Shown here: piece by piece, positions 8,433 to 17,974 of the stretch
Layout of the letters: each line of letters begins with the position of its first letter
Position numbering within the stretch: the stretch's first letter is position 1
Origin: Alphaproteobacteria bacterium
GTDB lineage: Bacteria; Pseudomonadota; Alphaproteobacteria; UBA8366; Aestuariispiraceae
Length of the DNA: 64,000 nt
Direction of reading: 5' to 3'
Assembly (NCBI GenBank): GCA_033344895.1
Contig: JAWPMN010000001.1
Span: forward strand, 3,604,001 to 3,668,000
Position numbers and translations under genes: made by a program
Notes under the pieces: model-generated
Database searches by the model: none
What the model saw: the letters and a program-made list of their open reading frames with translations, nothing else
What the model was told of the DNA's origin: nothing

Positions 8433-9746
8433 ATGAAGCATAATATGTCGCTCATCGCAGGCATATTCGGTGCCGGGCTCGCCGTGTCGCTGATCACGGT
8501 ATATGCGTCCGCGCAATCCCTCGCCCAGACCGTTCCCGAGGCCCCGTCCAATGCGGGCGATGCCCTTTACGACGATCCCAAACGCGGCGAAACCGTCAGA
8601 GAGCGCAGTCGCCCGGGATACGATCCTGCTGGTGTTCGCGTCGGCTCCTTTTTCTTTTATCCGGAGGTCGGGCTCGAAGAGATCTACCGCGACAATATTT
8701 TCTACTCGGATGCCGGAGAGGAAGCCGATTTCGTTACGGTAGTTGAGCCGCGGGCGAGCCTGAAATCGAATTGGGAGTCGCACAGTCTTGAGATTCGCGG
8801 CGGCATGGAGGCCGGTCGCTACCTCGACAATACGAGTGAGAACTATCTGGATTGGGATATCGGCGCTGACGGACGGGTCGACATTCAACGAGGAGCGGCG
8901 GTCACCGGCGGCCTCTGGCTGGCACGGCGCCATGAAGACCGCCGATCGGTCGACCAGGTCGGTGCTTCGGAGCCCGTGACCTATCACGCCTATGGCGTTC
9001 GCGCCGGCGGTTCAAAGCGGTTCAATCGCCTTTATGTGCGGGCTGATTTGGAATCTGAATGGTTTTCCTATGACAATGTCGCTGCGTCGGGAGGGGGGAC
9101 ATTCCGGTCTTCGGACCGGGATCGGCGTGTGATTGTTGGTAGTGTCAGAAGCGGTTATGCGATCTCGCCGCGGTTTGAGCCCTTTGTCGAATTGGGGGCC
9201 AATGATCGGCACTATGATCAGAGATTTGACGACGGCGGCTTCGAGCGGGATTCGCAAGGCTGGGAGGCAACGACCGGGGCCACGTTCGACCTGTCCGGAG
9301 TGACCTATGGCGAGTTCTATGTCGGCTATCTGTCCCAGGACTACGACCGCGACGGGTTCGACACGATCGATGGCTTCAGTTTCGGCGGCGAACTGACCTG
9401 GAATCCCACCGGTCTGACGACGGTATCGGCCGGTGCGGAGCGGACCGTCGAAGAGACCACCCTGTCCGGTGCCTCGGGGGCGTTACGGTCCGCCTTCGAT
9501 CTGCGTGTCGACCACGAGTTGCGTCGTAACGTCATCCTGTTCGGTTTCGCAGGTTATTCACTGATCGAGTATCAGGATGTCAGCCGGGACGACGATCTGG
9601 CGTCCGCCGGACTGGGGGCCACCTATTTGGCAAACGAGTATCTGAAACTCGATCTGTCCTACGCCAATGCGTATCGGAACTCGACGGCCAATGCGTCCGA
9701 TTACAATACGCAGACCGTCCGCTTTCGAGTGACGGGACGGCTCTGA
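8433..9746 (+). CDS. Outer-membrane beta-barrel protein of EPS locus
   Basis: 437 aa. It has a signal peptide (MKHNMSLIAGIFGAGLAVSL, cleavage near ASA) and a short linker. The rest is an alternating beta-strand pattern rich in Tyr/Phe and Asp/Arg ending in a strand with terminal aromatic/hydrophobic residues (TQTVRFRVTGRL), as in porin-like barrels. The opening VGSFFFYPEVGLEEIYRDNIFY is typical of barrel proteins found at the head of alphaproteobacterial exopolysaccharide loci. It may help move polymer across the outer membrane with Wza. An in-frame ATG at 8409 would extend it by 8 residues; I prefer 8433 because the signal peptide begins there. Confidence 0.8.
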   Translation: MKHNMSLIAGIFGAGLAVSLITVYASAQSLAQTVPEAPSNAGDALYDDPKRGETVRERSRPGYDPAGVRVGSFFFYPEVGLEEIYRDNIFYSDAGEEADFVTVVEPRASLKSNWESHSLEIRGGMEAGRYLDNTSENYLDWDIGADGRVDIQRGAAVTGGLWLARRHEDRRSVDQVGASEPVTYHAYGVRAGGSKRFNRLYVRADLESEWFSYDNVAASGGGTFRSSDRDRRVIVGSVRSGYAISPRFEPFVELGANDRHYDQRFDDGGFERDSQGWEATTGATFDLSGVTYGEFYVGYLSQDYDRDGFDTIDGFSFGGELTWNPTGLTTVSAGAERTVEETTLSGASGALRSAFDLRVDHELRRNVILFGFAGYSLIEYQDVSRDDDLASAGLGATYLANEYLKLDLSYANAYRNSTANASDYNTQTVRFRVTGRL

Positions 9747-9966
9747 GGCAACCTTGCCGAACACGGCTACGGGATTGTCACAGCAATGCCTCCGCAGAAT
9801 TGGAATTCTCTCTGGGTGATTTCGTCTTAACGACAATCGGCGCCGGACGGTCATTTTGAACCGTCGGCCCGGTTCGATCGCATGGACGGTTCGTCGGCAA
9901 TTCCGCCGACGGCTTGCCAATTGGGTCTGAAGGTTTCGCCCCAACGGTTCACCAGGGAGCACCGAG
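9747..9966 (+). promoter_or_regulatory. Upstream region of manC
   Basis: 220 non-coding bases between the barrel gene and manC. They contain a 7-bp hairpin (CGTCGGC-N6-GCCGACG, about 9891-9911) and a partial inverted repeat ACGGTC...ACCGT near 9848-9865. This could be an attenuator or promoter region for the manC-galE-wza-wzc run. The manC ribosome-binding site GGGAGCACCGAG is clear. Confidence 0.35.
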
Positions 9967-11442
9967 ATGAACACTATTGTTCGAGACGAACCCGCGTATC
10001 CTGTCGCCATCGAGGAGCGTCAGGCGACCGTATACCCGGTCATTCTGTGCGGCGGCAGCGGGAAACGCCTCTGGCCGGTTTCCCGGCACGACTGTCCGAA
10101 ACAGTTTCAGCGCCTGACGTCAAAACACAGCCTAATCCAGGAAACCGTACTGCGGGCGCGTGATGTCCTGGGGCTCGGTGCACCGATCATTCTCTGCAAT
10201 GAGGAGCACCGCTTCATGGTTTCAGACCACATGACGGAAATCGGCGTCACCCCGTTTGCGATCGTCTGCGAGCCTGTATCGCGCAACACCGGTGCCGCGA
10301 TGGCCGCCGCCGCCGCCATTCTGAAGGAGCAGGATCCGAACGGGATCATGCTGGCCATGCCTTCAGATCATTACATCGGCAATGCCGGCGCGTTTGAGGA
10401 TGCTTTCGCGCGGGCGAAGTCGGCAGCAGGCTGCGGCTTTCTGGTGACTTTCGGGATTGAGCCGACACGGCCGGAAACCGGCTACGGTTACATCGAACAA
10501 GGCGGCAGTGTCTCCGGCGCACCGCATGTTTCTTCCATCGCACGTTTCATCGAAAAGCCGACAGAGACCGAAGCGGAGCGCCTGATCTCGGAAGGCGGCT
10601 TTCTTTGGAACAGCGGCATGTTCGTCTTCCCGGTCTGCACGCTCTTGAAGGAGTTCGAACGGCTGGCGCCGGAAATTCACGCGGCGAGCCTGGCGGCGGT
10701 GGAAAATGCCACGTCGGAAGAGGGTGGCGTCACCCTTTCCGAGGCGGCGTTTGCGAGGTCGCCCGACCTGTCGATCGATATCGCGATCATGGAGCGGACA
10801 CAGAAGGCCGCGGTTGTGAAGGCTGATATTGACTGGAGCGATATCGGTACATGGCCGGCGGTAAGGCGCATGCGGGCGCCGGACGCGGACGGCAATGTCA
10901 TCGAAGGCAACACGGTGGTCGAAGATGTCAGCAACTGCCTGATCCAGGCCAACGGTCGCTTGATTGCCGCGGTCGGCCTGAAAGACCTTGTTATCGTTGA
11001 TACCGAGGATGCGACATTGATCAGTGCGGCGGATCGAACCGTCAGTGTCGATCGGCTGGTCGGTAAACTGCGCCTGTCCGGGCAGAGCGCTGCGGACAAG
11101 CATGTTCAGGTCATTCGGCCCTGGGGCACATTTCAGACAGTCGAGCGGGGCGAGGGCTTCCAGGTTAAGCATATCGTCGTGAAGCCCGGCGAGGAACTGA
11201 GCCTCCAGATGCATCATCATCGCGCTGAGCACTGGATCGTTGTCGGCGGCACCGGGCGCATCACGCGAGATGGAGAATCGGAACTGCTGCATGAAAACCA
11301 GGCGGTTCACATCCCGCTCGGCGCGTCACATCGATTGGAAAACCCCGGCAAGATTCCGTTGCATCTCATCGAGGTGCAGGTCGGATCCTATCTTGGCGAG
11401 GACGATATCGTCCGCTTCGACGACCGCTATGGGAGGGCCTGA
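9967..11442 (+). CDS. manC: Mannose-1-phosphate guanylyltransferase / mannose-6-phosphate isomerase
   Basis: 491 aa bifunctional type II enzyme. The N-terminal nucleotidyltransferase domain (about residues 18-300) has the pyrophosphorylase signature VILCGGSGKRLWPVSRHDCP and a later FVEKP-like FIEKPTE. The C-terminal cupin domain (about 380-490) has RPWGTFQTVERGEGFQVKHI and metal-binding histidines in LQMHHHRAEHWIVV. It makes GDP-mannose from mannose-6-phosphate via mannose-1-phosphate, together with the phosphomannomutase at 40599. GDP-mannose feeds Gmd and Fcl at 28-31 kb. It begins a tight run; galE starts 4 bases downstream. Confidence 0.97.
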   Translation: MNTIVRDEPAYPVAIEERQATVYPVILCGGSGKRLWPVSRHDCPKQFQRLTSKHSLIQETVLRARDVLGLGAPIILCNEEHRFMVSDHMTEIGVTPFAIVCEPVSRNTGAAMAAAAAILKEQDPNGIMLAMPSDHYIGNAGAFEDAFARAKSAAGCGFLVTFGIEPTRPETGYGYIEQGGSVSGAPHVSSIARFIEKPTETEAERLISEGGFLWNSGMFVFPVCTLLKEFERLAPEIHAASLAAVENATSEEGGVTLSEAAFARSPDLSIDIAIMERTQKAAVVKADIDWSDIGTWPAVRRMRAPDADGNVIEGNTVVEDVSNCLIQANGRLIAAVGLKDLVIVDTEDATLISAADRTVSVDRLVGKLRLSGQSAADKHVQVIRPWGTFQTVERGEGFQVKHIVVKPGEELSLQMHHHRAEHWIVVGGTGRITRDGESELLHENQAVHIPLGASHRLENPGKIPLHLIEVQVGSYLGEDDIVRFDDRYGRA

Positions 11443-11446
11443 GCCT

Positions 11447-12451
11447 ATGGTGGATCGGATTCTGGTAGCGGGTGGTGCCGGGTTTATCGGCAGCCATGTG
11501 TGCAAGGCGCTGGCGGCAGCCGGCTTCTTGCCGGTCGTCTTCGACGATCTGTCCGGTGGCCATCGCGATGCGGTTCGGTGGGGGCCGTTGGTTGTTGGCG
11601 ATATCCGGGATGCTGAGGCTCTGGACAGAACCTTTCGGCAGTACCGGCCGCAGGCGGTCGTTCATCTGGCAGGCTTTATCGCGGCCGGAGAGTCGGTCAC
11701 GGACCCGCAGAAATACTACGATAACAACATTGGCGGCACGCTGGCCCTGTTGGGCGGCATGCGCCGTCACGACATTCAGTCGATCGTATTCTCGTCCAGC
11801 GCCGCAGTATACGGCGACGCACAGGAAATGCCGATCCGTGAAGGTGCTGCCATGGGCCCGTCCAATCCGTACGGTTGGACGAAGGCAATGACGGAGGTGA
11901 TGTTACGGGATTATGCGGTTTACGGTCTGAACTCCGTTTCGTTGCGATATTTCAACGCTGCCGGAGCCGACCCGGATGGGGATATCGGCGAACTGCACGA
12001 GCCTGAAACCCACCTGATCCCTCTGATCCTGGAAGCCGTGGCCGGCCTGCGTCCGACCATCGATATTTTCGGCACAGATCATCCGACGCCCGATGGAACC
12101 TGTATCCGCGATTATGTCCACGTGGAAGACCTCGCGCAGGCGCATGTCCTGGCCTTGCGCGCCCTGTTGGAGGGGCGTGTCGAGGGTGCCGCTGCCTACA
12201 ATCTCGGGAACGGGAAGGGATACAGCGTTCATGAAGTCATCGCGGTGGTCGAGGCGGTGACCGGCAGGCGCGTCCCGGCGCGACACAAGCCTGCGCGCGC
12301 AGGGGACCCCCCGCGCTTGGTCGCGGACTCCAGTGAGGCGGAACGGATGCTGGGATGGCGCCAGGAGTATTCCGATCTCGAATCCCAGATTGCCCATGCC
12401 TGGGCCTTCCTGAGGAAACGCCGTCCCGAACTCATGGAATCCGTCGGTTGA
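11447..12451 (+). CDS. galE: UDP-glucose 4-epimerase
   Basis: 334 aa, family length. The NAD-binding motif GGAGFIGSHVCKAL is at the N terminus; the active-site Ser/Thr stretch FSSSAAVYG and the Tyr-Lys pair in NPYGWTKAM follow, then LRYFNAAGADPDG and CIRDYVHVEDLA, all hallmarks of GalE. It interconverts UDP-glucose and UDP-galactose in the cytoplasm, supplying galactosyl donors; UDP-glucose would come from GalU (42042). The ATG at 11447 lies 4 bases after the manC stop; longer in-frame starts inside manC lack the family N terminus. Confidence 0.95.
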   Translation: MVDRILVAGGAGFIGSHVCKALAAAGFLPVVFDDLSGGHRDAVRWGPLVVGDIRDAEALDRTFRQYRPQAVVHLAGFIAAGESVTDPQKYYDNNIGGTLALLGGMRRHDIQSIVFSSSAAVYGDAQEMPIREGAAMGPSNPYGWTKAMTEVMLRDYAVYGLNSVSLRYFNAAGADPDGDIGELHEPETHLIPLILEAVAGLRPTIDIFGTDHPTPDGTCIRDYVHVEDLAQAHVLALRALLEGRVEGAAAYNLGNGKGYSVHEVIAVVEAVTGRRVPARHKPARAGDPPRLVADSSEAERMLGWRQEYSDLESQIAHAWAFLRKRRPELMESVG

Positions 12452-12469
12452 CGGAAGGCAGGAAGAGTT

Positions 12470-13057
12470 ATGCGGAAAATCGACCTTCGCTCCAACGTAT
12501 CGCCCCTTCGAACCATTGTTCGGATTGTCCTGTCGGCGATTGTCGTTGCCGGTCTGACGGCAGCCTGCACCGGCGGTCCAACGCCCACCGGCATGGCGCC
12601 TGATGCGGGTAGCTACGAATACAAGCTGGGCGCCGGGGACCTGATTGCGATCAATGTCTTCGGCGACGAATCCTTGAGTGGCGAGCAAAGTCTTGATGGC
12701 AACGGCAAGCTGTCGTTGCCACTGGTCGGCGAAGTGCCGGCGGCCGGCCAAACCCCGATGGAACTGCAGTCCACGCTGGAGAAAGAGTTCAGCGAGTACA
12801 TGCAGTCACCGAATGTGACGGTTCGGGTTATCGAGTATCGCCCGTTCTATATCGTGGGCGAGGTCCGGAATCCTGGCAGCTACTCCTATGTCGACGGAAT
12901 GACCGTGGTGAACGCGGTCGCGCTTGCAGGCGGCTATACCTATCGCGCGGCGAAGGACGGATTCATCCTTCAGCGTGATCAGGAAAACCTGCTGGCCCGT
13001 GACCTGACGCCGGTTCGCCCGGGTGACGTGATCACGGTTCAGGAGCGCTATTTCTGA
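12470..13057 (+). CDS. wza: Wza-type polysaccharide export lipoprotein
   Basis: 195 aa. The N terminus has a signal with lipobox (LTAAC, Cys about 34) after a basic stretch, so it should be an outer-membrane lipoprotein. The polysaccharide export (Poly_export) domain is seen as YKLGAGDLIAINVFGDESLS and GKLSLPLVGEVPAAGQTP, followed by one SLBB-like domain (FYIVGEVRNPGSYSYVDGMT). Full-size Wza (about 380 aa) has more repeats and an outer-membrane helix; this short form lacks them and probably works with the barrel protein at 8433. AGGAAGAG precedes the ATG. The stop overlaps the wzc start (TGATG). Confidence 0.93.
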   Translation: MRKIDLRSNVSPLRTIVRIVLSAIVVAGLTAACTGGPTPTGMAPDAGSYEYKLGAGDLIAINVFGDESLSGEQSLDGNGKLSLPLVGEVPAAGQTPMELQSTLEKEFSEYMQSPNVTVRVIEYRPFYIVGEVRNPGSYSYVDGMTVVNAVALAGGYTYRAAKDGFILQRDQENLLARDLTPVRPGDVITVQERYF

Positions 13058-15387
13058 TGCAGCCGATTGAACCAGATCGAAACATGACCCGTCATCGGCC
13101 CGACCCGGCGGTCGGGCAGCCGCAGATGTCATATCTCGCCGCGTTTCCGCCGCCTCATGACATCGATCCGGAACCGCAGGACGGCGGATGGGAACTGCTC
13201 CTCAAGCTTTGGCGAAGGAAGTTCCTGATCCTTGGAATCGTCGCCGGCTGTGGCGCTGTTGCCGTCCTGGCAAGCCATGGCATGGCACCGCGCTACGAGG
13301 CAGAGGCCCGTGTTCTTGTTGGCGGATTGCGTCCCGAAGTGTCGCGCGATGCAGCCGAACTGGAACATGCAACAATGGATTCCGATGCGATCCGAACCGA
13401 AGGCCATATCATCGCTTCGCGAACCATGGCCGAACGGGTCTCTAAGTCCCTGGCCTTAAGCAGCCATCCGGAGTTCAACCCGGCCCTGAACCGGGAGCCG
13501 TCGATGGTCGAAAAACTTGGCGTCGCGGAGGTTGTCGATTCGATCGTGGAATATGGCAAATCCCTGGTCGAATTTCAGGACAGGGAAGAATCCGCTGGCG
13601 GTCGCGGGAAAGCCGATGAAAAGGTGGTGCCTGCCGTCGACATGGAAACCCGCATCGTGTCGAAATTGCTGTCGCAACTGACCGTGGAACCGATGGCGCG
13701 CAGCCATGTTCTTCGGATCGGCGTGCAGACCGGAGACGCGGAACTGGCCGCCGATATCGCCAACCGATTTGCGGATGAGTATGTCGTGCATCGCCTGCAC
13801 GAGCAGGAGGGCGCAATTCGTCGTGCAAACGTCTGGTTGGATGAACGCCTGACCGATCTCCAAACCCAACTTGCGGAGGCGGAGGCCGCAGTCGAGGCGT
13901 ACCGCCGGAAGAACAACCTGTTCTCCGTTCGCTCCGAAACCGTGATCGGGCAGCAGATGGCGGAACTGAACAGCCGTCTTGTGGCGGCGCGTTCGGACCT
14001 GGCGGAGGCGGAGGCCAAACTAACACATGCCGAGGCCACTGCCGGATCGGCCGGGGATGCGGAATCCCTTCCGACGGTTCTGCAATCGCCACTGATCATT
14101 TCTCTGCGCACGGAGAAAGCGGGGCTGGAACGCAAGATCGCCGAGTTGAGGTCGGAATACACCGATAAGCATCCCACAATGGCGGCCATGTTGGCGCAAT
14201 TGTCCGACATCCAAAGTGGCATCGAGGCAGAGATTGGACGCATTGTCTCCAGCCTCCGTCAGGAGGCCGACATTGCCCGTCAACGGCTGCAACGGGTTGA
14301 TGCGCGTATGGCGGAGGTCGAGTCGCAGATGGGGACGTCAAATGCTCAGACCGTCGAACTGCGCCAGTTGGAACGAGAGGCCGAAGCGACGCGTGCAATG
14401 TATGAGAGCCTCCTGATGCGTTCCAAGGAAACCGCCTTTCAGGCCGGTATCCTGGAACCCGGCGCCAAGGTTCTCAGTGCGGCCGTTGTGCCGGGGTCGG
14501 CTTCCTTCCCGCCGAAGAAGATGCTTCTGGTGGTCGGACTTCTGGCGGGGGCCGTCATTGGAGTCGTGATCGCACTGGTGATGGAAAAGCTGGACAATAC
14601 CTTCCGCACACCGGAAGACCTTGAGGATCACACGGGCATCCCCAACCTTGCCGTTCTGCCCCGGGCCACGCGTCGCTGGTCCGGCCTTTGTGACGAAGTC
14701 ATCCGCCGTCCTCTTTCGCCATATACGGACGCGTTGCGCATGATCTGGGCGCAGCTTTCCCTGGAGAACCGCCAGGGCGATCTGCCCGGCGTGACTCTTT
14801 TCACCTCAGCGACATCCGGTGAGGGAAAATCGCACACCAGCTGCAGCTATGCCCGCCTGATGGCCGCCGAGGGCAAGAAGGTCGTACTGGTCGATCTCGA
14901 CTGGCGTCAGCCGACACAGCACCGGTTGTTCGGTGAGAAGTTCCGACGCACCGACATGCTGGATCTGTTGAATGCGGATGTTTCGCCGGAGGAGGCCGTG
15001 TTTGTCGATCGAGAAACGGGTCTGCATGTCATTTTCAACGGGCGGTTGGGGAAATCGCAGGGAAGGGCGGTTCAACTGGATCGTATTCTCGCGCTGCTCC
15101 GGACCCTGTCGCGATACTACGATGTCGTTGTGGTGGATACGTCTCCGCTGCAGATAACGCCCATGGTCCTGCATCTGGCCCGCGCCGCGGACAGGGTAGT
15201 GATGTGCGTGAAATGGGGCAGCACCCGACGCAATGCCGTGGTCAGTGAAATCCGTAATCTGCTTCGCGTCGGGGTCCATGTTTCAGGAACGGTAATCACC
15301 CAGGTAGAGCCGAAGAAGTACCGGCGCTACAGCGAGGGCACCAGCTATTACGCGCGCAATCCGCCGGTATTGCGGAATGCCGCCTAG
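13057..15387 (+). CDS. wzc: Wzc-type polysaccharide co-polymerase and tyrosine autokinase
   Basis: 776 aa. It has an N-terminal Wzz domain with first membrane helix (about residues 55-75), a long periplasmic coiled coil (about 240-460: LAEAEAAVEAYRRKNN, LERKIAELRSEYTDKHPT) and a second helix (about 485-510, LLVVGLLAGAVIGVVIALVM). The cytoplasmic BY-kinase domain has Walker A (TSATSGEGKSHTS), Walker A' (VVLVDLDWRQP) and Walker B (YDVVVVDTSP). Several tyrosines near the C terminus (KKYRRYSEGTSYYARNP) are the expected autophosphorylation cluster. It controls chain length and export with Wza. No separate Wzb phosphatase gene was found in the window. Confidence 0.95.
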   Translation: MQPIEPDRNMTRHRPDPAVGQPQMSYLAAFPPPHDIDPEPQDGGWELLLKLWRRKFLILGIVAGCGAVAVLASHGMAPRYEAEARVLVGGLRPEVSRDAAELEHATMDSDAIRTEGHIIASRTMAERVSKSLALSSHPEFNPALNREPSMVEKLGVAEVVDSIVEYGKSLVEFQDREESAGGRGKADEKVVPAVDMETRIVSKLLSQLTVEPMARSHVLRIGVQTGDAELAADIANRFADEYVVHRLHEQEGAIRRANVWLDERLTDLQTQLAEAEAAVEAYRRKNNLFSVRSETVIGQQMAELNSRLVAARSDLAEAEAKLTHAEATAGSAGDAESLPTVLQSPLIISLRTEKAGLERKIAELRSEYTDKHPTMAAMLAQLSDIQSGIEAEIGRIVSSLRQEADIARQRLQRVDARMAEVESQMGTSNAQTVELRQLEREAEATRAMYESLLMRSKETAFQAGILEPGAKVLSAAVVPGSASFPPKKMLLVVGLLAGAVIGVVIALVMEKLDNTFRTPEDLEDHTGIPNLAVLPRATRRWSGLCDEVIRRPLSPYTDALRMIWAQLSLENRQGDLPGVTLFTSATSGEGKSHTSCSYARLMAAEGKKVVLVDLDWRQPTQHRLFGEKFRRTDMLDLLNADVSPEEAVFVDRETGLHVIFNGRLGKSQGRAVQLDRILALLRTLSRYYDVVVVDTSPLQITPMVLHLARAADRVVMCVKWGSTRRNAVVSEIRNLLRVGVHVSGTVITQVEPKKYRRYSEGTSYYARNPPVLRNAA

Positions 15388-15396
15388 GGTTGGGTC

Positions 15397-16635
15397 ATGT
15401 CCAATATTCGACACACGAATGCGTTGGTTCTGTCGCAGAACTATCATCCGGAACTGATCGGGTCCGGCCCGTACCTGACCGACATGGCCGAGCATATGGT
15501 CGCCCATGGCATGACGGTCGATGTGGTGACCAACCGGCCGAACTATCCGGAAGGTCACGTCCCGACCAACTACCGGCATGGGCAGAAGGACTTTGAGATC
15601 CGCAACGGCGTCACGATCCATCGATTGAAGCCGACGCTGGCGACCGGGCGTGGCGCAAAGGCACGGCTGATTGCGGAGTGCATGTTCCTGCTGCGCGGAT
15701 TGCGGGCGCTGATGTCTCTGCGGCGTCGCAACCGGACGGTGGTCGTCTCTCTCTGTCCGTCGATCTTCACCGTCCTGCTGGGGTGGGTGGCGGCCGGCCG
15801 GCGGGCCTCTCATGTAGCGCTGGTGCACGATATACAGTCCGGATTGGCGGCGGGGCTCAGTTTCCTGGGCGATGGCAGACTGCTTCGATGGCTGCAGCAG
15901 CTGGAAGCATTTGCGCTGAACCGGGCCGACATTGTGCTGGTGTTGTCCGAACAGATGCAGGCGCAACTGCGTGCGATCGGCGTGAGATCGCGCATTGAAA
16001 TCCTGCCGATCTGGATCGACACGCAAAAGGTCCTGCCGAAACCCGTCCCGCCCTCAAATGAGATCACGCTGATGTACAGCGGCAATTTCGGTCGCAAACA
16101 GCACCTTTCTCAGATTATCGAAATGGCGGCCGGATTGCAGCGGAAGCGTAACGGTATACGCATCGTTCTGCGCGGTCAGGGTGGCGAGCGCCTGGCACTG
16201 GAACAGAAGGTGCGGGAACTCGGCCTCGGGAATGTCAGTTTCGGATCCCTGGTGTCGCCGGAGGAGTTGGCGGACAGTCTGGGGCAGGCAGATATCCACA
16301 TTGTTTCCCAGCATCCGGACATTGCTGACTTTGCCGTCCCGTCAAAGGTTTACACGATAATGGCGGCGGGACGGCCCTTTGTCGCGGCCGCTCCTGAAGC
16401 AAGCCTGTTGTGGCAGATGAGTGATCGTTCCCGCGCCTTCATCTGTGTGCCATCCGGTGACGTCGAAGCACTGATCGAGACGGTCGACGGCCTGGCGCGG
16501 GATCGCAAGGCAAGAACCCGACTTGGGGAAAACGGCAGGAACTACGTCGTTCATAACCACGACCGCAATCGGGTGCTGGATGACTTCATGGGGCTGCTGG
16601 ACACGGAAGTGGGGGCGCGGCTCGATGCAAACTGA
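15397..16635 (+). CDS. Glycosyltransferase, GT4 family, WcaI-like
   Basis: 412 aa GT-B fold. The N terminus (LSQNYHPELIGSGPYLTDMA, VVTNRPNYPEG) closely recalls WcaI of colanic acid loci. The donor-binding half carries MYSGNFGRKQHLSQIIEMA and the E-x7-E-like region PSKVYTIMAAGRPFVAA. It probably adds the second or a later sugar to the lipid-linked repeat unit on the cytoplasmic face; donor and linkage cannot be read from sequence. It starts 9 bases after wzc and its last 11 bases overlap the next glycosyltransferase. Confidence 0.9.
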   Translation: MSNIRHTNALVLSQNYHPELIGSGPYLTDMAEHMVAHGMTVDVVTNRPNYPEGHVPTNYRHGQKDFEIRNGVTIHRLKPTLATGRGAKARLIAECMFLLRGLRALMSLRRRNRTVVVSLCPSIFTVLLGWVAAGRRASHVALVHDIQSGLAAGLSFLGDGRLLRWLQQLEAFALNRADIVLVLSEQMQAQLRAIGVRSRIEILPIWIDTQKVLPKPVPPSNEITLMYSGNFGRKQHLSQIIEMAAGLQRKRNGIRIVLRGQGGERLALEQKVRELGLGNVSFGSLVSPEELADSLGQADIHIVSQHPDIADFAVPSKVYTIMAAGRPFVAAAPEASLLWQMSDRSRAFICVPSGDVEALIETVDGLARDRKARTRLGENGRNYVVHNHDRNRVLDDFMGLLDTEVGARLDAN

Positions 16636-17935
16636 TCCAAGACGCGCCATCATCTTCGAATCCGATCCGCGCGGCCACGCCCGCGAATGGATTCGTCATA
16701 TCCTCTCGGCCGCGGGCCGGCAGGGGGTTCGGAACCGTCTCGTCCTGCTGGTCGCCCGAGACCTGGCCGAAGCGCTGCCAGCGACGCTGACAGGGGGCGC
16801 AGATGTCGTCCCCCTGACCCCGATGGAACAGCTTTGGTGCACTTCCGGATCGGCCGTTCAGCAAGGGTTTGCCAAATGGCTGGTGGCGCGACGACGGTTG
16901 ACCCGGTTAGCGGCGGACAGCGTGTTCTTTCTGGGAATTGATCACGTCCTGGCGCCTCTGGCAGCTGATTGCAGAATGCCCCGCGCGGCCCCGGTATCAG
17001 GCATTCTGTTTCGGCCAACCGCGCATTACGACGAGTTTGAAGGCCATGGGGAGACTGTGAAAGGGCGCTTGAAGCAGAAGTTCAAACGGGATCTCGTCCT
17101 GCGCGCATTGCGAAATCCGGGTCTGACTTCGCTGATGTCGTTGGATCCCTATTTTCCCGATCATGCACAAAAGACGATGCCAGGCGGAGGCAAAGTCGTT
17201 TCCGTCGATGATCCGGCGCCGGAGCGTCTTGCGACGGCCGAGACATTCTGCGGTCCTTTGGAGGACAGAACCCGATTTCTGCTGTTCGGTGAGATCACGG
17301 AACGGAAGGGGGCTGTGCAACTTATCGAAGCCTTGAAACAGGTGCCGATAAGTCTGTTGAGGTCGATCGAGGTCACGATCGCCGGTCGCGTCGATCCGCA
17401 TATTCAGGAACGATTCTATCGCCACCTTCGGGAACTGGAGTGGGGGCGCCCAGAAACGCATATCCGTGTCGAGGACGCCTGGATATCAGATGAAGACCTG
17501 TCGGCACTTCTGACACAGACGGATGTCGTCCTGGCGCCCTATCAGACCTTTGTCGGATCCAGCGGTGTTCTCATTCGCGCTGCGCAATATCGAAAGCCCG
17601 TAATCTGCCAGGAATTCGGGCTGTTGGGACAGTTCGTCAGGGATTTCGGCCTGGGTCTCGCGACGGATACATCCGATCCTTCAAAGCTGGCACAGGCGCT
17701 GGAACTGGCGGCAAAAGATCGCCTGCTTGGCGCCGCCGGCGCCGCCCGCTTCGACGAATTCCTGAAGGGTCGGGACGCCAACCGCTTCGGGAACCAGGTG
17801 CTTCAGGCAGCGTTATTCCGCTCGCGTCTCGAGGGGGAACTCGCAAGCCTGGACGCGTTTGCAATCGGACAGAAAAAAATGGTCACAGCGGGTCCCCGGT
17901 TGGTCACACGATCGGGCGTCCACCGTGTGAAATGA
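16625..17935 (+). CDS. Glycosyltransferase, GT4-like
   Basis: 436 aa. The N-terminal half is divergent (IIFESDPRGHAREWIRHIL). The C-terminal half has GT4 features: FLLFGEITERKGAVQLIEAL, a phosphate/donor-binding stretch, and DVVLAPYQTFVGSSGVLIRAAQYRKPVIC. The ATG at 16625 was chosen because it overlaps the preceding gene by 11 bases and gives the natural N terminus; upstream in-frame Mets lie in the other gene's coding sequence. The 3' end (17881-17907) contains GGTCAC repeats that may be regulatory for the next gene. Acceptor and donor unknown. Confidence 0.85.
   Translation: MQTDPRRAIIFESDPRGHAREWIRHILSAAGRQGVRNRLVLLVARDLAEALPATLTGGADVVPLTPMEQLWCTSGSAVQQGFAKWLVARRRLTRLAADSVFFLGIDHVLAPLAADCRMPRAAPVSGILFRPTAHYDEFEGHGETVKGRLKQKFKRDLVLRALRNPGLTSLMSLDPYFPDHAQKTMPGGGKVVSVDDPAPERLATAETFCGPLEDRTRFLLFGEITERKGAVQLIEALKQVPISLLRSIEVTIAGRVDPHIQERFYRHLRELEWGRPETHIRVEDAWISDEDLSALLTQTDVVLAPYQTFVGSSGVLIRAAQYRKPVICQEFGLLGQFVRDFGLGLATDTSDPSKLAQALELAAKDRLLGAAGAARFDEFLKGRDANRFGNQVLQAALFRSRLEGELASLDAFAIGQKKMVTAGPRLVTRSGVHRVK
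17881..17907. promoter_or_regulatory. GGTCAC direct repeats upstream of the priming transferase gene
   Basis: GGTCAC at 17881-17886 and 17902-17907 with a degenerate copy GGTCCC at 17891-17896, so the units are 10-11 bp apart. They lie inside the 3' end of the glycosyltransferase gene, about 70 bases upstream of the priming transferase start. The same GGTCAC-N5-GGTCAC unit occurs at 30872-30888 and inverted at 30764-30780. The spacing fits OmpR/PhoB-type binding. Confidence 0.4.
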
Positions 17936-17974
17936 TACGGCCTGAAACGACACGACAGTTCAGAGGAGATTGCG

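Noticed and set aside
8214-8987. Minus-strand open frame of 257 codons across the barrel gene start
   Set aside because: Mostly antisense to the signal peptide and first strands of the barrel protein; no motif.
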